From: Favolaschia claudopus
Taxonomy: Eukaryota > Basidiomycota > Agaricomycetes > Agaricales > Mycenaceae
Direction: 5' to 3'
Length of the DNA: 64,000 nucleotides
Assembly (NCBI GenBank): GCA_037176885.1
Contig: JAWWNJ010000010.1
Coordinates: 2,046,001-2,110,000 of the forward strand
How positions within the stretch are numbered: position 1 is the stretch's first letter; every line of letters starts with the position of its first letter. The position numbers and the translations under genes were made by a program. The notes under the pieces were generated by a model. That model was given only the letters and a program-made list of their open reading frames with translations, searched no databases and was not told where the DNA came from. Shown here in pieces: positions 1 to 12,761 of the stretch.

Positions 1-137
1 AGCATTTGGCTACAGCTTCCTACGTGCACGGATTCAACCTCAGGTTTCTGCCTGCGTGTTTTCCCCTGCATGTCCATGTCCACCATCAATGTCTACCATC
101 AATTTTTGTTCCCCATACTCTTATCCCTCTCCTAAAG

Positions 138-285
138 AGGACCGGGGAATCCAATATCACAGCCGTGGTCGATGATGTGGAGAAGCGAATCGACGAATGT
201 GCAGGTGCGATTGGGATAGTCGCGAAGGCAATTCTCATGCGTCTCAGCGAAGGGGAGTTGCGACCGACCAGGAAATCGCAGTCGT
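138..285 (-). pseudogene. relic of a Ngaro/DIRS-type reverse transcriptase
   Basis: Read on the minus strand, this stretch encodes a segment of the form LRDYPNR...FVDSLLHIIDHGCDIGF.GP. It lines up with the start of the reverse transcriptase in the complete Ngaro-type element at 30914-35624, which reads LQDYPDRAFVSSLLQIIDFG and then CNIGFSGP; about 20 of 28 positions agree. In the intact element this segment lies just ahead of the polymerase core. Homology stops at the proline after GF.G, and I find no polymerase core, recombinase or repeat nearby, so this is a fragment. It belongs to a different, older copy than the intact element because the nucleotide sequence has diverged strongly. Confidence 0.6.
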
Positions 286-414
286 ATTCAAGCCGTATTA
301 CAGTGTTCGCGCGGGGATTACTTAGTATTCCGGCGCGTGTCAGGGAGCTGTTAGGCGGGGAATGAAACGGAGTGCGGGATTGCGAGGAAGCGCTGTGCGG
401 CGGACTCGGTTCCA

Positions 415-447
415 GGGTAGCGTAGGCTAGCGTAGGGTAGCGTGAGG
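415..447. repeat. short GTAGCGTAGG-type direct repeats
   Basis: Three adjacent near-copies of a roughly 10-nt unit around TAGCGTAGG. It is a minor simple repeat with no visible function. Confidence 0.5.
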
Positions 448-872
448 CTCAGGCTCGTCACTGGCTCGTCGCGTGAGTGAGGGTAGATCGCGGCGCAGGC
501 GAGCGCAGGCGTCAGTGAAGAGCGCGTTCGGAATCGAAACGCGTGATGTCACCCGAGGTCATGCGGGCCGGCATCTCGGCGGCTGTCTCGGGGACTGCCG
601 AGTTGACACTGTCCCGACAAACTTTCTCAGAACTTGGCGTCAGCCGATTTCGACCTGCAACTCGTCGTTGAATACCTTCTGAACAACCGCATATATTGAA
701 GCATGACCTTTCATCATATGAGCCGTTTCTTCCAAGTTCCCGGCGGTGCTATTGGCTTGGAGCCTTGGACAGACTAACTATAGCTTGTGACGGGCCCTCT
801 TCGACTCCCACTTCCCATGTCTCGCCGCATTCACACCTCTGGGAGCGCTCCAGTATCTCTCTATTCCCCACC

Positions 873-3521
873 ATGATCCAGAGCCACCCACAGACGCTCT
901 ACGATAAAATTTGGAAGGACCATGTCGTGTAAGTTGGCACGTTCTATTGCGAAACCTTATAGGCTCACCTCCGGGGTAGCAGCTCACAGGGAAATGACCT
1001 CGACTTACTCTACATTGACCGGTAAGTCACGAACCTCTTGTTGTACGTTCTGACCTCTGATACTGCTTGTTAGGCACCTCATTCATGAGGTCTGCACTCC
1101 GCAGGCTTTCGACGGATTGTGAGTTCGCTCGATTGTAACTCAAGGACTCATTATCTAACCAGATACGGTAGACGTGCGGCTGGGAGGTCGGTGCGGCGGC
1201 CAGATTGCACTCTGGCGACTGTTGATCATAACGTACCGTACGTCCATTCGATTTTGCAATTTAGCAAAATTATATAACACCAATTTCAGAACTGCACATC
1301 GAGGGAAAACAGCACTGATCGTAGACCCAGAATCCCGGGCGCAATGCGAAGCGATGGATAGAAACGTTAGGGAGTTTGGGATATCATATTTTGGTCTGCA
1401 AGACGCGCGGCAAGGTGAAGATCCTTTTCATTTTCTCTGACCCTCGTTAGCTCAGCATATTCAGGAATTGTACATGTAGTTGGTCCGGAGCAGGGGTTCA
1501 CAGTAAGCAATGGGCTGAGCTGACTAAATATTGGTCTTACTTTACCCAGCTTCCTGGAATCACCTGCGTCTGTGGAGATTCCCATACCTCCAGTGAGCTG
1601 CGACGCCTCAAAATTCTCCACTTCTAATTGCTTGCAGCTCACGGCGCTTTCGGTGCACTCGCATTCGGGATCGGCACCTCCGAAGTCGAGCACGTCTTAG
1701 CCACCCAAACCCTCATGCAAAAAAAGAGCAAAAACATGCGCATCACCATCGACGGCACTCTCCCCGAAGGCGTTGACTCCAAAGACCTCGTCCTCCACAT
1801 TATCAGCGTCATCGGCGCCTCAGGCGGAAACGGCTGCGTCATCGAATATGCCGGGTCCGTTATCCGTGGGCTCAGCATGGAGGCGCGCATGAGCGTCTGC
1901 AATATGAGCATTGAAGCGGGGAGCCGCTCGGGGATGATCGCACCGGACGACACCACCTTTAGTTACCTGAGAAACCGACATCTGGCTCCTAAAGGCCAAG
2001 AATGGGATCGCGCGGTTGCCTACTGGCGGACGCTCAAGTCCGACGAAGGCGTCAAGTTTGACGTCGAAGTCCACATCTCTGCGTCAGATATCGTGCCCGT
2101 CGTTACTTGGGGCACCTCTCCGCAAGACGTTGTACCGATTACGGGAACAGTCCCCAATCCCGCTACGTTTTCTGACCCGGACAGACGCAAGGCTGCGAAA
2201 CGAGCACTTCAATACATGGACCTCGTCCCGGGAACTCGGATGGCGAGCATCAGAGTCGACAACGTCTTCATCGGCTCCTGCACCAACGGGCGAATCGAAG
2301 ACCTCCGCGCCGCCGCCAACATCGTACGTGCAGCCGGCGCCGACGCAGCCGTCGCAGCTGGCGTCCGCGCGATGGTGGTTCCCGGGTCAAGTCTCGTCAA
2401 GCGGCAGGCGGAAGCGGAGGGGCTAGATGCTGTATTTCGGCGCGCAGGTTTCGACTGGCGCGAAGCCGGATGCTCGATGTGCGTCGGAATGAATGAGGAC
2501 CAGCTTGGTCCGGGAAAGCGATGCGCTAGTACGAGTAATAGAAATTTCGAAGGTCGCCAGGGTGCTGGAGGACGCACGCATTTGATGAGTCCTTCGATGG
2601 CTGCGGCCGCTGCTCTCCGTGGGACCTTGACGGATGCTAGGCAGTTCCGTCTTTCATCCTCGCAAGCAGCGGTCGCTATTGAGCCACTTACTCCGGAACA
2701 ACTTGGAGTCACTCTCGCGCTCTCAGACGTCAGGTCAAGGACTTCTCCAGTAATCCATCAGCCTGCTGCTCAAGCACCCACTTCAAGTGCCCTAGGCAAA
2801 GTCCTCCGCGTTTTGAAGGGAATCGCCGCACCGATATATATCGAAAATGTAGACACAGACATGATAATTCCCAAACAATTTCTCAAAACCATCAGCCGTA
2901 CCGGGATGGCCAGAGGTCTATTCTACAACCTTAGAAATGACGTGAACAGCGGGGCGGCGGTTGATTTCATCCTCGACATGGCACCATACGACAAAGCTGT
3001 GATTCTTGTTTCTACGGGCAAGAACTTTGGATGCGGAAGTTCGCGAGAGCATGCTGCTTGGAGCCTGTGAGCCATCCTCGTCCATTTTCCTGTAGCCCAT
3101 GCTGAATTTTTTGCTTCACAGGGAAGACTTCGGCATTCGATGCATAATCGCGCCCAGTTTCGGCGACATCTTCCGCAACAATTGCTTCCAAAATTGTATG
3201 CTTCCAATCGAACTCGATGTTGAAACATGCCGTTCTCTAGCGCAAGACGCTGCGGCAGGCATAGAATTTACGGTAGATCTCGAAAGTCAAGAAATCAACT
3301 GTGGGGATCGAGAGGGAAGTCCGATCCAGTTCACGATAGACTCCTTCCGGCGAAACTGCTTGTTGAACGGGTACGACAATATTGCTGCGACGATGCAGCA
3401 CGCAGAGAGTATCGCAGAATTTGAGCGACAAAGAACTACAAATTGGCCGTGGCTAGATGGGGTTGGATATAAAAGCCAGAAAGAGGGAAAGTCTAGCGGA
3501 AATCACTCAATGGACTGGTAA
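873..3521 (+). CDS. LEU1: 3-isopropylmalate dehydratase
   Basis: Converts 2-isopropylmalate to 3-isopropylmalate in leucine synthesis, using a [4Fe-4S] cluster. Nine exons fit: 873-928, 983-1021, 1074-1118, 1163-1237, 1290-1414, 1465-1502, 1550-1592, 1638-3066 and 3122-3521. They sum to 2250 nt, or 749 residues, close to the 779 of yeast Leu1. The start [19 protein letters not shown] matches the family N-terminus. Cluster regions are visible as [29 protein letters not shown] and [13 protein letters not shown], the last two each with cluster cysteines. The C-terminal swivel domain follows in the same chain, with [25 protein letters not shown] and then [13 protein letters not shown], so large and small subunits are fused as usual in fungi. 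Most introns sit in the first third. Nothing suggests damage. It is the only housekeeping gene on this side of the F-box array. Confidence 0.95.
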
Positions 3522-3665
3522 TAATTCAATAGTTTGCATTTGCCATAAATTCCAGTTCACCGCTGGCAATCGATTCAACTGTAAGTATGTTCGCGTAGTG
3601 TCGTAGGGTTATAGCATGTTGGAATTCATGCATTGCTTCCGTCGTGCAAATATAACTAAGGACAA

Positions 3666-6370
3666 TCAGATGTATTCGCTACTTCTGTTGAGCCGAGCGG
3701 GATCCAGTAGACTGCCAGCTAGTTCAAAATCCTGTCCGTATCTATTGCCCGGTTGACCCGCCAATTTCAAGCGCGGACGCCAACATATTCCATCTGAACC
3801 TTGAAGATGCACATGTTGCGGCAGCAAAGTTTCAGCCCATTTGACCCAGCAATTCGTTGCGATGCGATCCCTGGTTTACAACTATAAAATCGTGGACGAC
3901 ACATGATATAAAAGAAACATACTCTGAATTCGGCCATTCACATTGAGGATGCTCTATCACGCGCAAGGCTGGGAATGAAGTTGTACCTTGTAGAGTATCG
4001 ATCATATCGTTGAATCCCATGGCCTTTGCCGGTGCAATTTCTGGTTCAGTAAAACTTCCCCTGCGTACATGTATTGGGATCAGAAAAAAAAGTGATGCCC
4101 ACCGAACGGACTCACTGATTTGTGTAAGCCACTACAAAGACAATACGCTCAAGGTGCATGTGCGTCTCTGATGTAGTGAACCAACTCGCTGGTACATTGG
4201 CTGGTCGCTACAACTCGAGTTACAACGAGGCAACAGATACGAAGTAAGAGCGCGCACTGGTTCAATTTCCGAGTCGTCATCCACGTGCCTATCGCTCCAT
4301 CCCAAGCCATCCCAACTGTACATATTTGATTTCGGTTTCGGGTGCCGCTGAAGCCCAGTCAGATCATCGTTGCCATAAAGATGGTTCGCACTGCGTACCG
4401 GTTCAGTGCATAAGATATGAAGAGCATTTAACAAGGGACATGCGCGCCAAATGATGGAGGCACCATCCATCTGGAATTCCGAAACAGAAAGTTGGTGTAG
4501 CTTCGCCCCGTGTTGTTCAAGTATTGAGAAACCACCGCATGCGCGGTGTGAATTGAAGGCAACAGTTCGCAAAGAAGGAAGCCTGCCAAGATTTCAGTTA
4601 TTCGAAGCCAAAAGAGACGGAAAAGAGAATGTACTCCATGAATGAGATTAATTTCAAGAATGACTCGTGAAAATTGTCGACAGTCAAATTTTCGAGCGAG
4701 CCCAAAGCGGTTGTCGGTATGAGCATGACGTCTGTCCCAAAGTCCTGGTCGGAGTCCCAATGTAGAGTTCGAAGTCGGGGAAAGAGAGAAAATGGGGCTG
4801 GGTTGACCCCACCAGCTTCAAGATCTGACTTCACTATCCATCCTCCCAAAGGTGATCGCGACGTATCAGAAACCTTCAAACCCCGGAACAAAACCAAACT
4901 TGCGCCTGCTATCTTGCCAAGCCGCTGGAAAGAGGCCAACGGTATGGGCTGATGCGTGTATGCGTCCAATTCGACCAGTGAAGGTGTATGCGCAACAATT
5001 TTGTCGAAATCGGCATGCATTGTGTTACCGGCGAAACCGAAGAACAGTGTTCGAATGTGACGGCCCAACCCTGTGTTTCGCTCGAGCTGGGAAGCAAGCA
5101 TTCGCGCATTGGATTCATATCTGAGCACGACGTCGCGATATAAGTGCGGGATACCAAGTCGCTGTGAGTTGGTTATGTTACTATGAATAATATTGGGACA
5201 AAATTCACAGACCATAAACATTTTGTTAACGGTCAAGAGAGATACACGGGAAGAACGATCAGCCTGCCTAGGCGGTGGCATTGTTACCATCGACGTCTTG
5301 ACTGGAGCATCAGACTGGAAGGCAAAGGAAAGTATGTGATTCCAAACTGCTTCCTCCAGTGCAGGATGAGCCAACAGTTGCGCGGGATATATAAAATTGG
5401 TTGTTGTATGCGTCGCGCTCACAGATGAAGTGTGGTTCTGAGAAGGAGAAGGCCTAGAAATGTTTGTCAAAATCACCCCAAGAAGAATAAGTTTTGGATA
5501 TCTACATTGTTTCGGCTAGATTTAAGATATGCATAAATCGTATATCTTCCTCAAATGCATCGAATAACATCTGACGATAAATTTGGATTGCAATTGCGGA
5601 ACTTGTCATGATACGAATGCTGGTCAAGGCGGGATTTTGGCCGATCTTTTTGATGGAATCGGGCATTAGACGTGCGTCACGCTTATTCCAAAGGACCATT
5701 GACTGAAGATATGGGACCTTGTTCAAAACACGCGGCATGGCTCCCTGGATGGAAAACCAAAGCGACATCTCGAGCTTAGTCTGTCGACAATGCCAAGTGA
5801 GCATAGAAACCCATGATGAATGAATTTTGGTACCAGTCGCCGCCAAGCAAGTAAGCAGTTTTTTATCACCTCGAACAGCCCTTGTGCAACGGGAGGCACA
5901 AAGTCAGGCGAATTGACGATGACGCGAATGGGGCTGATCAAAGCGAGCCCGCTACACAATCCACGGGGATCATCCGAGCGCGCGAGATCGAGAGAGAGGA
6001 AAATGTCGGTGATGTTCTGCGATGACTTGAGAATTTTGTGCATAGAATTGCCGTATCCGCCCTCGACTCGAAGTCTGTGAATGAATTGCCCCAGATCTGG
6101 CTTGATCATCAACGTCGCGGCTAAAGCCTGCGCCTGAGCCTTTGAGCGTAGCACCACAGTGCTATACAATACTGGGGTCGCCACATTGAGCCAGGTTTTG
6201 GAGACAAGCAAGTAGGTAGAGCGAGGCTGAGAGAATGTGAGGAACGGAGATGTCACGCCGCCGGCGCGTTCGAAAGACAGTAGGGTAGTGAAATCGGTGT
6301 CTGGTACGTGAAGGGCCTGCGAAAGGATCTCGAATACAATATCCTCTGGGAGGGTGTCGGCAGTGGACAT
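3666..6370 (-). CDS. two-module F-box-like protein, array member 1
   Basis: Probable substrate adaptor of an SCF ubiquitin ligase; role inferred from family only. The protein starts MSTADTLPEDIVFEILSQAL, an F-box-like helix pair, followed by the conserved stretch VSKTWLNVATPVLYSTVVLR and KAQAQALAATL...LRVEGGYG. A spliced second module begins near 5400 with YPAQLLAHPALEEAVWNHIL, then QRLGIPHLYRDVVLRY, and a leucine-rich tail. The C-terminus keeps the family signature FPALRVIEHPQCEWPNSEY, and after a last intron WAETLLPQHVHLQGSDGICW and RPRL. It has about 25 extra C-terminal residues absent from its neighbours. It is the most divergent of the six copies, suggesting the oldest. Several introns; exon limits not fully resolved. 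Confidence 0.8.
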
Positions 6371-6687
6371 GGTCGTTAGGAGCAGACTGAGAAACTGAAC
6401 ATCGTCGTCCACTTTACGTAATTGGCTCATGTGGCGTCGGCATTTGCCGATTGGCTTGCGATTGACCCAACCTCGAAACCGAATCGTATGTCCGTATGCC
6501 ACGGCTCGTATTCCACTTGCACTCTTGTATTTATCAGTCACCAGTATCAGGTCAATACTATCTACAAGCAATCTACTAAACTGGCTATTTGGCATTTGCA
6601 TATAAGTAGAATTTGGACCGACTCTGAGTCGTGACTCGTCCTGGAATCTGAGTCCGAGTCGTTGTATTGCCAGAAAATTACAGCCCA
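6371..6687. other. intergenic between F-box members 1 and 2
   Basis: About 320 nt between the start codon of member 1 and the stop codon of member 2. It must hold the promoter of member 1 and the terminator of member 2. I see no gene or clear repeat. Confidence 0.5.
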
Positions 6688-9149
6688 TTACTTGGATTTC
6701 GAAAGTCCGGCATTTCGTCCCCGTCTAGGCTGCTTAGGGAGCTGCATCCGAGGCCGCCAGCGCACACCATCGGGACCCACGAGGTGGACCTCTCGCGTGA
6801 GCAACTTTTCTGCCCATTTCGACCATGTGTCCTTTCCGTGCCTACAAGGATTCAGTACACGACCATCCAAGCGCAGGCTGTGACATACTCTGTAGTGGGC
6901 CACTTGCAGAGTGGGTGACGAACTTCGCGAAGCGCAGGGAACGAGTTTGTGGTTCGTAAAGCATTTATTAGACGGTTGAAATGAGGTATTTGTTCCTTCG
7001 TTGTCAATTTCCTAGAGGGCGTAAATAGGCATCTATTGCATTCAGAAATGAAAATACTCGTATCCACTGTCCAAAATCTCGAAGAAAATTTCCTCAAGAC
7101 ACGGGAGAATTGCTGAAGTTTTAAGGCAAGAATCTCTTATAAAGTGCTGTCGATCAATTAATATTTAATAGACGATTGACCATTATGGACCTACCTTGTC
7201 GTCACAAAAAATACGAAGAGTTGCCAGCATGGGGCAGTTACGCCAAATCTCGACATTAGGCGCATTTAGCTGTCTCTCGGAAAGTTTTAACTCCCGTAGC
7301 TTCGAACCGTGTCTTTGAAAGAATGCAGCACCGTCACAGACACTGTCAAGCGAATTGAAAAAAATTGTTTCTAGCAAAGGTAGCCTGAAACGAGATCAGC
7401 GAAGGTGGCGAGAATTTAAAGAGATAAGAAAGTACTCCATGCAGGCCAGAACATCAAAGAAAGATCCATCAAATTCGTCAACCGTCAACTTTGTAAGCGT
7501 GTTGAAAGTGTTTCGGGGAATTAGCTCTTGTGTGATATCGAACTTGACATCGGAGTCCCAGTCCAAACTAACGATCTGAGAGAATAGGAATAGAGCGGCG
7601 GGGCTGACAACCTCAATCGATCCCTTGACCTGTAGTCCTCGCAGAAATCGAAGATGCGCTCCCGAAGTTTCGGCCAAGTCCTTGAATGCCTTCCAAGATA
7701 TCTTACTGCCCCAACCACGATACTTTGATTGAAACTCGACAAGTACTGGCATGTGAAGGACGAGTTGGTCAAAGACATCATTGACGTCGTACAACTTTAA
7801 GCACAGAGCTCGGATATGAAGTGCGAGCTCTGGATGACGCTCGAGTTGCGACACAAGAGACCGTGCGCGAGCGGCGGATGCAATCACGACGATAGTGTAT
7901 AAATGTGGCAGACCAAGTCGCTGATTAGCGAAAGGTTGAGACGCACATTGCAATTTACAACATGGATATTGTCACGTACCGCGAACATTTTGCAAACCAG
8001 GAGCGGGTCCACACGAGACGGGGGTCTATCATAATATCCGTAGCCAAAACTGTGGCCCCCCTCTGGGTTTAGCTCTGGAACATCATCACGCGAGGTAAAA
8101 AAAAGAATACGGCCCCATATCGCTTCTTCATGAGTCGCGTCAGCTGCAAGACCTGCAGGGTACGCGAATGAACTGTGAGAGATGTCCATTTCTGTGCATT
8201 CGAGGTGGGCGTTCCTAGAACTGGGCCTGAGGACACGCACGCATCAGAACAAGAAATAGAAGTGCTCAAGGTATTGCCAGATTACCTCTCGTCCGGTAAG
8301 TCTAACAGGGCTTTCATTCTTGGATTTCCCTTGTATTCATCGTAGAGCAGCTGCTGAGATTTGATGGAGTCGAATGAGCAGCGCGGTTCAAACAAAAGAA
8401 TGACGTGTTTCAAGTTAGGATTTTCAGACATCCCTCGGACATGTTCAGGGAGCCTATGCCCGTAAGAATAACCCTTTGACCAGATGACCAAAGTGTCGAG
8501 ATGAGGTATCCGACTCAAAGCTCCGGAAAAGTCGCGCGCCATGTAAAGGTGCACTTCGACTCGACTCTAGATAGGTCACAATGCGGGTCAGGTACAGTAG
8601 AAAAGGAGCAAAACTGGTTACCAATTTTCCCCAATGAATAACACAGTCCTCCAAAGTCTGGTACAACTCTTTTGCACTTGTGTTCAGTCTTAATATACCG
8701 TGTCCGTCGAGGATGAGGCGGACTGGATTGAGCAAAGGAAGGGCTTGGCATAAGCCAGAGGCATTATCAGGCTTTTCGAGTAACAGGGTAAGGTAGATGT
8801 CGGTAATTTTCGGAGCCGCTTGGATAATCGTGAGCATGAACGTGCCGTATCCTCCTTCGACTCGCAGCTTTTTAATGAATTGACCCAGATCCGGATTGGT
8901 GGTGAGAGTAGCGGCGAGGGCCTGCGCCTGCGCAGTCGAGCGTATTGAAACAACGTTGTAGAGGAGAGGAGTTCCGACTCGCAGCCAAGATTTTGAAACC
9001 TCAAGGTACGCAGAGCTCGACTCGGAAAACGTGAGGAAGGGAGAGGCGCCAGCGACAGAGTTCAATGTGGAAAATGTGCTATCGGAAACACGAAGCGCAG
9101 GAGACAAGATCTCCGAGATTATCTCGTCCGGTATGCGATTCGCGGCCAT
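6688..9149 (-). CDS. two-module F-box-like protein, array member 2
   Basis: Same architecture as its neighbours: N-terminal MAANRIPDEIISEILSPALR, then SPFLTFSESSSAYLEVSKSW and the conserved AQALAATLTTNPDLGQFIKK. The intron joining the two modules is clear. Exon sequence ending in LLDLPDE, with a split Arg codon, is followed by a donor GTAATC and an acceptor TCAG at about 8230, and continues as RPSSRNAHLECTEMDISHSS into FAYPAGLAADATHEEAIWGR. This shows one gene, not two. The C-terminus reads KWAEKLLTREVHLVGPDGVR followed by WRPRMQLPKQPRRGRNAGLS. Member 4 is almost the same over this tail and over the N-terminus, so the two are recent duplicates. Start chosen at the MAANR methionine shared by the family rather than an in-frame ATG 30 nt upstream. 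Confidence 0.85.
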
Positions 9150-9399
9150 GATGAAGGTTCTGTTCAAAGGTGGTTTCAACTTGTTTGGCTCTGCTTTGAA
9201 GTTCCCAGGCTCAATACGTGCGTTCAGTGGAGAGAATAAAGCTACAACGATATAGAACGATATCTAGTGCGATAGGCTGCTTGGCTGAAGAAAAGTGGTG
9301 TTCGAGATATATATGTATGTACGCAACTAAATTTGGACCATAAGTCATTTCGAGATTATCACTGAATGATAGCATGTCTATTTCTTTGGACCGCGCCGC

Positions 9400-11785
9400 T
9401 CATCCACGTCGACCGGAGTTCCTAGATTTCAACCGGGGCCGCCATCCCACGAGGTCGGACCCAAGCAGGCGAACATTTCGCTCCAGCAATCGTCCCGCCC
9501 ACTTAGCCCAAGGATGTTTGGGTATCTCGTGCCTTCGATTTGAATCAACAAACAATCCCACAGACCGAACACGAAAACATACTCTGTTGCCGGCCACGCG
9601 CAGAATGGGTGATGAATCTCCTGCAGACTCGGGAATGATTCAGTGTTTCGAAGTACATTCACCAAGCGGTTGAAATGCTGTTCATGCGGCGTTTTGAACT
9701 TACTAGGATTAGGTCAGTGGTGCCAATACGATACGGGATGAGAAACACATTACTTATAACCGTCGTAGACGAGAAAGAAAATTCGCTCTAGGCGAGGGTG
9801 CGTTTCTGAAATGGTGAGGCAGGAATCGCTCACGAAATGCTGAATTGAGTTTAGCGAATGAGGCACTAGGTATGAACGCTGGACGCACTTCTTCGTTGGA
9901 AACTACACGGAGAGTAGTCAGCGTAGGGCAGTTGTGCCATATTGCGAGGCCAGGGTCGGTCAGTTGCGTTTCGGGAACTTGCAGCTCTCGTATCTTAGAG
10001 CCATGTTTGTGAAAAAAATCGGCCCCACCACGGCCAGCGAACGACTTGAAGGTAACAACTTGGAGAGAGGGGAGCCTACAATAAGAACATCAACACAAAT
10101 GCCGACAAAAGAAGATCGAACTCACTCCATGAGTGCTAGAACTTGTAAGAATGATTCATGAAAGTCGTCAACCGTTAGTTCTACGAGCTTCCCAAAGGCG
10201 GAAGTCGATTTCGCAAGCTGAGGAATCGGGAACTCCGTCAACGAGTCCCATCGGAGTTTTTGGATCTCCCGTAAAGGGCAAAAGATGTCCATGCTAACGG
10301 CATCGCTTGGCTTGCGTATTTTCGGCGGATGAAGAGCTTGTAATGTCGTCCCCGTCGATGTAATGAGGGAATGGAAGGACTGGTAGCTTATGGGCCGATA
10401 GTTTGGGGAGGTATACAACTCCGTCAGAGCGGGCATACACGCAACAAGTGCTGTGAACTCGGAGCTGTCTGTATGAAACCTGAGACCCAAAGTTCGCACA
10501 TGACGTCCGAGCGCTGCATTTTTTTGAAGCTGTAAAGCAAGCAACCGTGCTTTGCTTCGCCTATCCAAGATGATAACTCGGTATAGGTGTGGAATCCCAT
10601 GACGCTATATGTTCAAGAGCTCTCAGTATTCGGCACAAGATAAATCGAAATGGAACTGACCGCAAACATCCTGCAGACTAAAAGTGGAGCTATATGGTGC
10701 ATCGGAGATAAAACATGAGCCTTTGGCCCAGCAAGTTCCAGCTGAAAAACGAAGAAAAGGATACGGCTCCACACAGCAGCTTCTTGTGCCGGATTCGCTG
10801 CAAGCTGGGGCGGGTAAACAAAGGGAGTGGTGAGTCCCTTGTTGGTATGGGACGAGACAGTGGTATCCCTCGAAACTGGTCTGGTTCATGCGCGTCAGTA
10901 AGGGAGAACGATAAGACACGGATCCGGTATCATACGTTTTGATTTTTAAGTTCAAGATAGCTCTCAGGCGGGGATGTCCCCTGAATTCGTCATACAGACG
11001 CTTCTGTATTTTTGCTGAAGACGAAGACGACGACCTGATTTGAAGGTTCTTCAAGTGGGGGTTCATAGACGTTATACCCGAGATGAGCGTAGGAATTCGG
11101 ACAGAGTCCCGTTCGATCCATAGAACCAATGATTCGAGACGGTATAGGCTTCGCGGGTTAGACATGCAAAACTTCGCCCAACAGTCAAGTGGCATCTCGA
11201 CTTGCGTCTGTGTAGGTATGAGCAACGAGAATCATGATAGTGAAACCAACGTACCAATCGCATCCAACACGAAGAAGTGCTCGTCATGATCAACGACCTC
11301 CATAACCCGTCCGCATTGCATGGTATAGAAGGTGGCGAGTCAATGATGACACGGATTGGATTGAGATACTGCAGACCAAAGGAGAGACCGTCGACTTTGT
11401 CGAATCGGTAGATGTCCAACGAAATGTACAGGTCGGTGATACCGTCGCCCGCGGCTAGAAGAATAGTCCCCATAGACTCGCCGTATCCGCCCTCGACACG
11501 CAGCTTCTTGATGAACCGACCGAGACCAGGGTTAGAGGTCAGAGCAGCCGCCAGAGCCTGCGCTTGCGCGGTCGAGCGTATTGGGACGGTATGGTAGAGT
11601 AAAGGGGTGGCGACGCGTAGCCATGATTTGGAGACTGCCAAATAGGCGGAGGTGGATTCAGAAAATGTGAGGAAGGGCGACTTTTTGGCAACCGAATTCA
11701 ATGTGGAGAAGGCGGCGTCCGACACACGGAGTGCGGGAGACAATATTTCGGAGATTATCTCGTCGGGTGCCCTGTTGGCGGCCAT
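9400..11785 (-). CDS. two-module F-box-like protein, array member 3
   Basis: Begins MAANRAPDEIISEILSPALR, then KKSPFLTFSESTSAYLAVSK and GRFIKKLRVEGGYGESMGTI, typical of the family. The second module contains the LGRHVRTLGLRF-type segment and ends FPSLQEIHHPFCAWPATEY, an intron, then KWAGRLLERNVRLLGSDLVG and WRPRLKSRNSGRRG. Sequence divergence places it between member 1 and the 2/4 pair. A non-autonomous inverted-repeat element lies only about 140 nt upstream of the start codon (11925-12761), so the natural promoter may be displaced or replaced. Splicing of the middle exons was not fully resolved; I saw no stop that splicing cannot remove. Confidence 0.8.
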
Positions 11786-11924
11786 GTTTGAAGTGCTCTT
11801 CAAGGCGTTGCGAGGCTGGACGGTCTGAAAGCTATTCAATGATCGTTTCAATGCGACATGCCGTAATTGATGCGCCTGCCAGCAGCCGTCTGACTCTTTC
11901 GTGAGCATTCGGTGTTTGTTCGGA

Positions 11925-12761
11925 GGACCACTGACAAGTGACCAAAATGCCTGTTCCGCATGGGGCCAAATTTGTCAGGACAAAAAATTTTCGGCTCAAG
12001 ACGATTTTGTCAGGATTGACACAGGCCTCCGCCGGATTTTGCCATCAAAATCCTGGGAATTGAGTCGGAAAAATCATTTTTTGGCTGTAAAAAGCCATTT
12101 TTCGCTCAAAACACGGTTTTTGCGTCGTGTTTGCGCTCGTTGCGACGAAATTGACGCAAAAACAGAGCGTTTTTGAGCGAATTACTATCGTGCCAAATAG
12201 GTCTGGATTTTCACAATGGGTCTGGATTTTCGATTTTTCTCTCCTCTCTTTGCACTTTGGGTTTCCGGATTTTTCGGCATTTATTCTGGTACCAATTCCC
12301 TATGGGTAGAGCTAAAATCCTCATGATTTCATGCAAGTCCAATGTCAGGAAACATTCGCCGTTTTCTCGAGGTTTTTGATCTGTCCTGTCATCCATCAAA
12401 ATACCTTGATGAAAGCCCCGTTTTTCTTACTGCCTTCCATTGGCCGTATCGCTACGAAACTTGCAGGATCTATAACCCAATGGCATACAAACACATTCCG
12501 AAAAGTCCGGAGGTCCAAATCGAAAAGGGAGAGGAGGAAAATTGAAAATCCAGACCTGTTGTGCAAATCCAGCCCTAATGGGCACTATAGTACATACCTG
12601 CTGGCGAAAAAGTCCCTCGCCGACCCGAGATTTGTCAGGATCTGACCCAGGCATTTCGGGCCTTTGTCGACTTTGTCAGGATTTGAGACAGGCAAATCGT
12701 CAAAATTTTCCAAAATTTGTCAGGATTCGGATCAGGCATTTGGGTCAATTATCAGTGGTCC
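11925..12761. mobile_element. non-autonomous inverted-repeat DNA transposon (837 bp)
   Basis: The two ends are inverted copies. The left end starts GGACCACTGACAAGTGACCA and the right end, read in reverse, starts GGACCACTGATAATTGACCC; 32 of the first 37 positions agree. Further in, 12181-12340 and 12440-12600 are also inverted copies (both contain GGTCTGGATTTTC), so most of the element could fold back. The flanks are TTTGTTCGG at 11915-11923 and TTTGTCCGG at 12762-12770, a likely target duplication of 8-9 bp with one mismatch, as in hAT (8 bp) or Mutator (9 bp) elements. The motif TTTGTCAGGA recurs at least five times near the ends. No transposase frame is present. Superfamily not settled. Confidence 0.75.

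Larger units (their letters stand above)
1..872. other. gene-free 5' end of window with mobile-element debris
   Basis: No reading frame here makes a credible intact protein. The longest open stretch on the plus strand begins with TTG and lies antisense to the reverse-transcriptase relic annotated separately. The remainder is mixed sequence leading into the promoter of the leucine gene. I saw no tRNA or terminal repeat. Confidence 0.5.

Noticed and set aside
6..365. 119-codon plus-strand frame at the left edge
   Set aside because: It starts with TTG and is antisense to the reverse-transcriptase relic; no domain is visible.
4598..5476. Separate genes for the second modules of the F-box family
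   Set aside because: In members 2 and 5 an in-phase GT-AG intron joins module 1 to module 2, and every module 2 lies directly behind a module 1.
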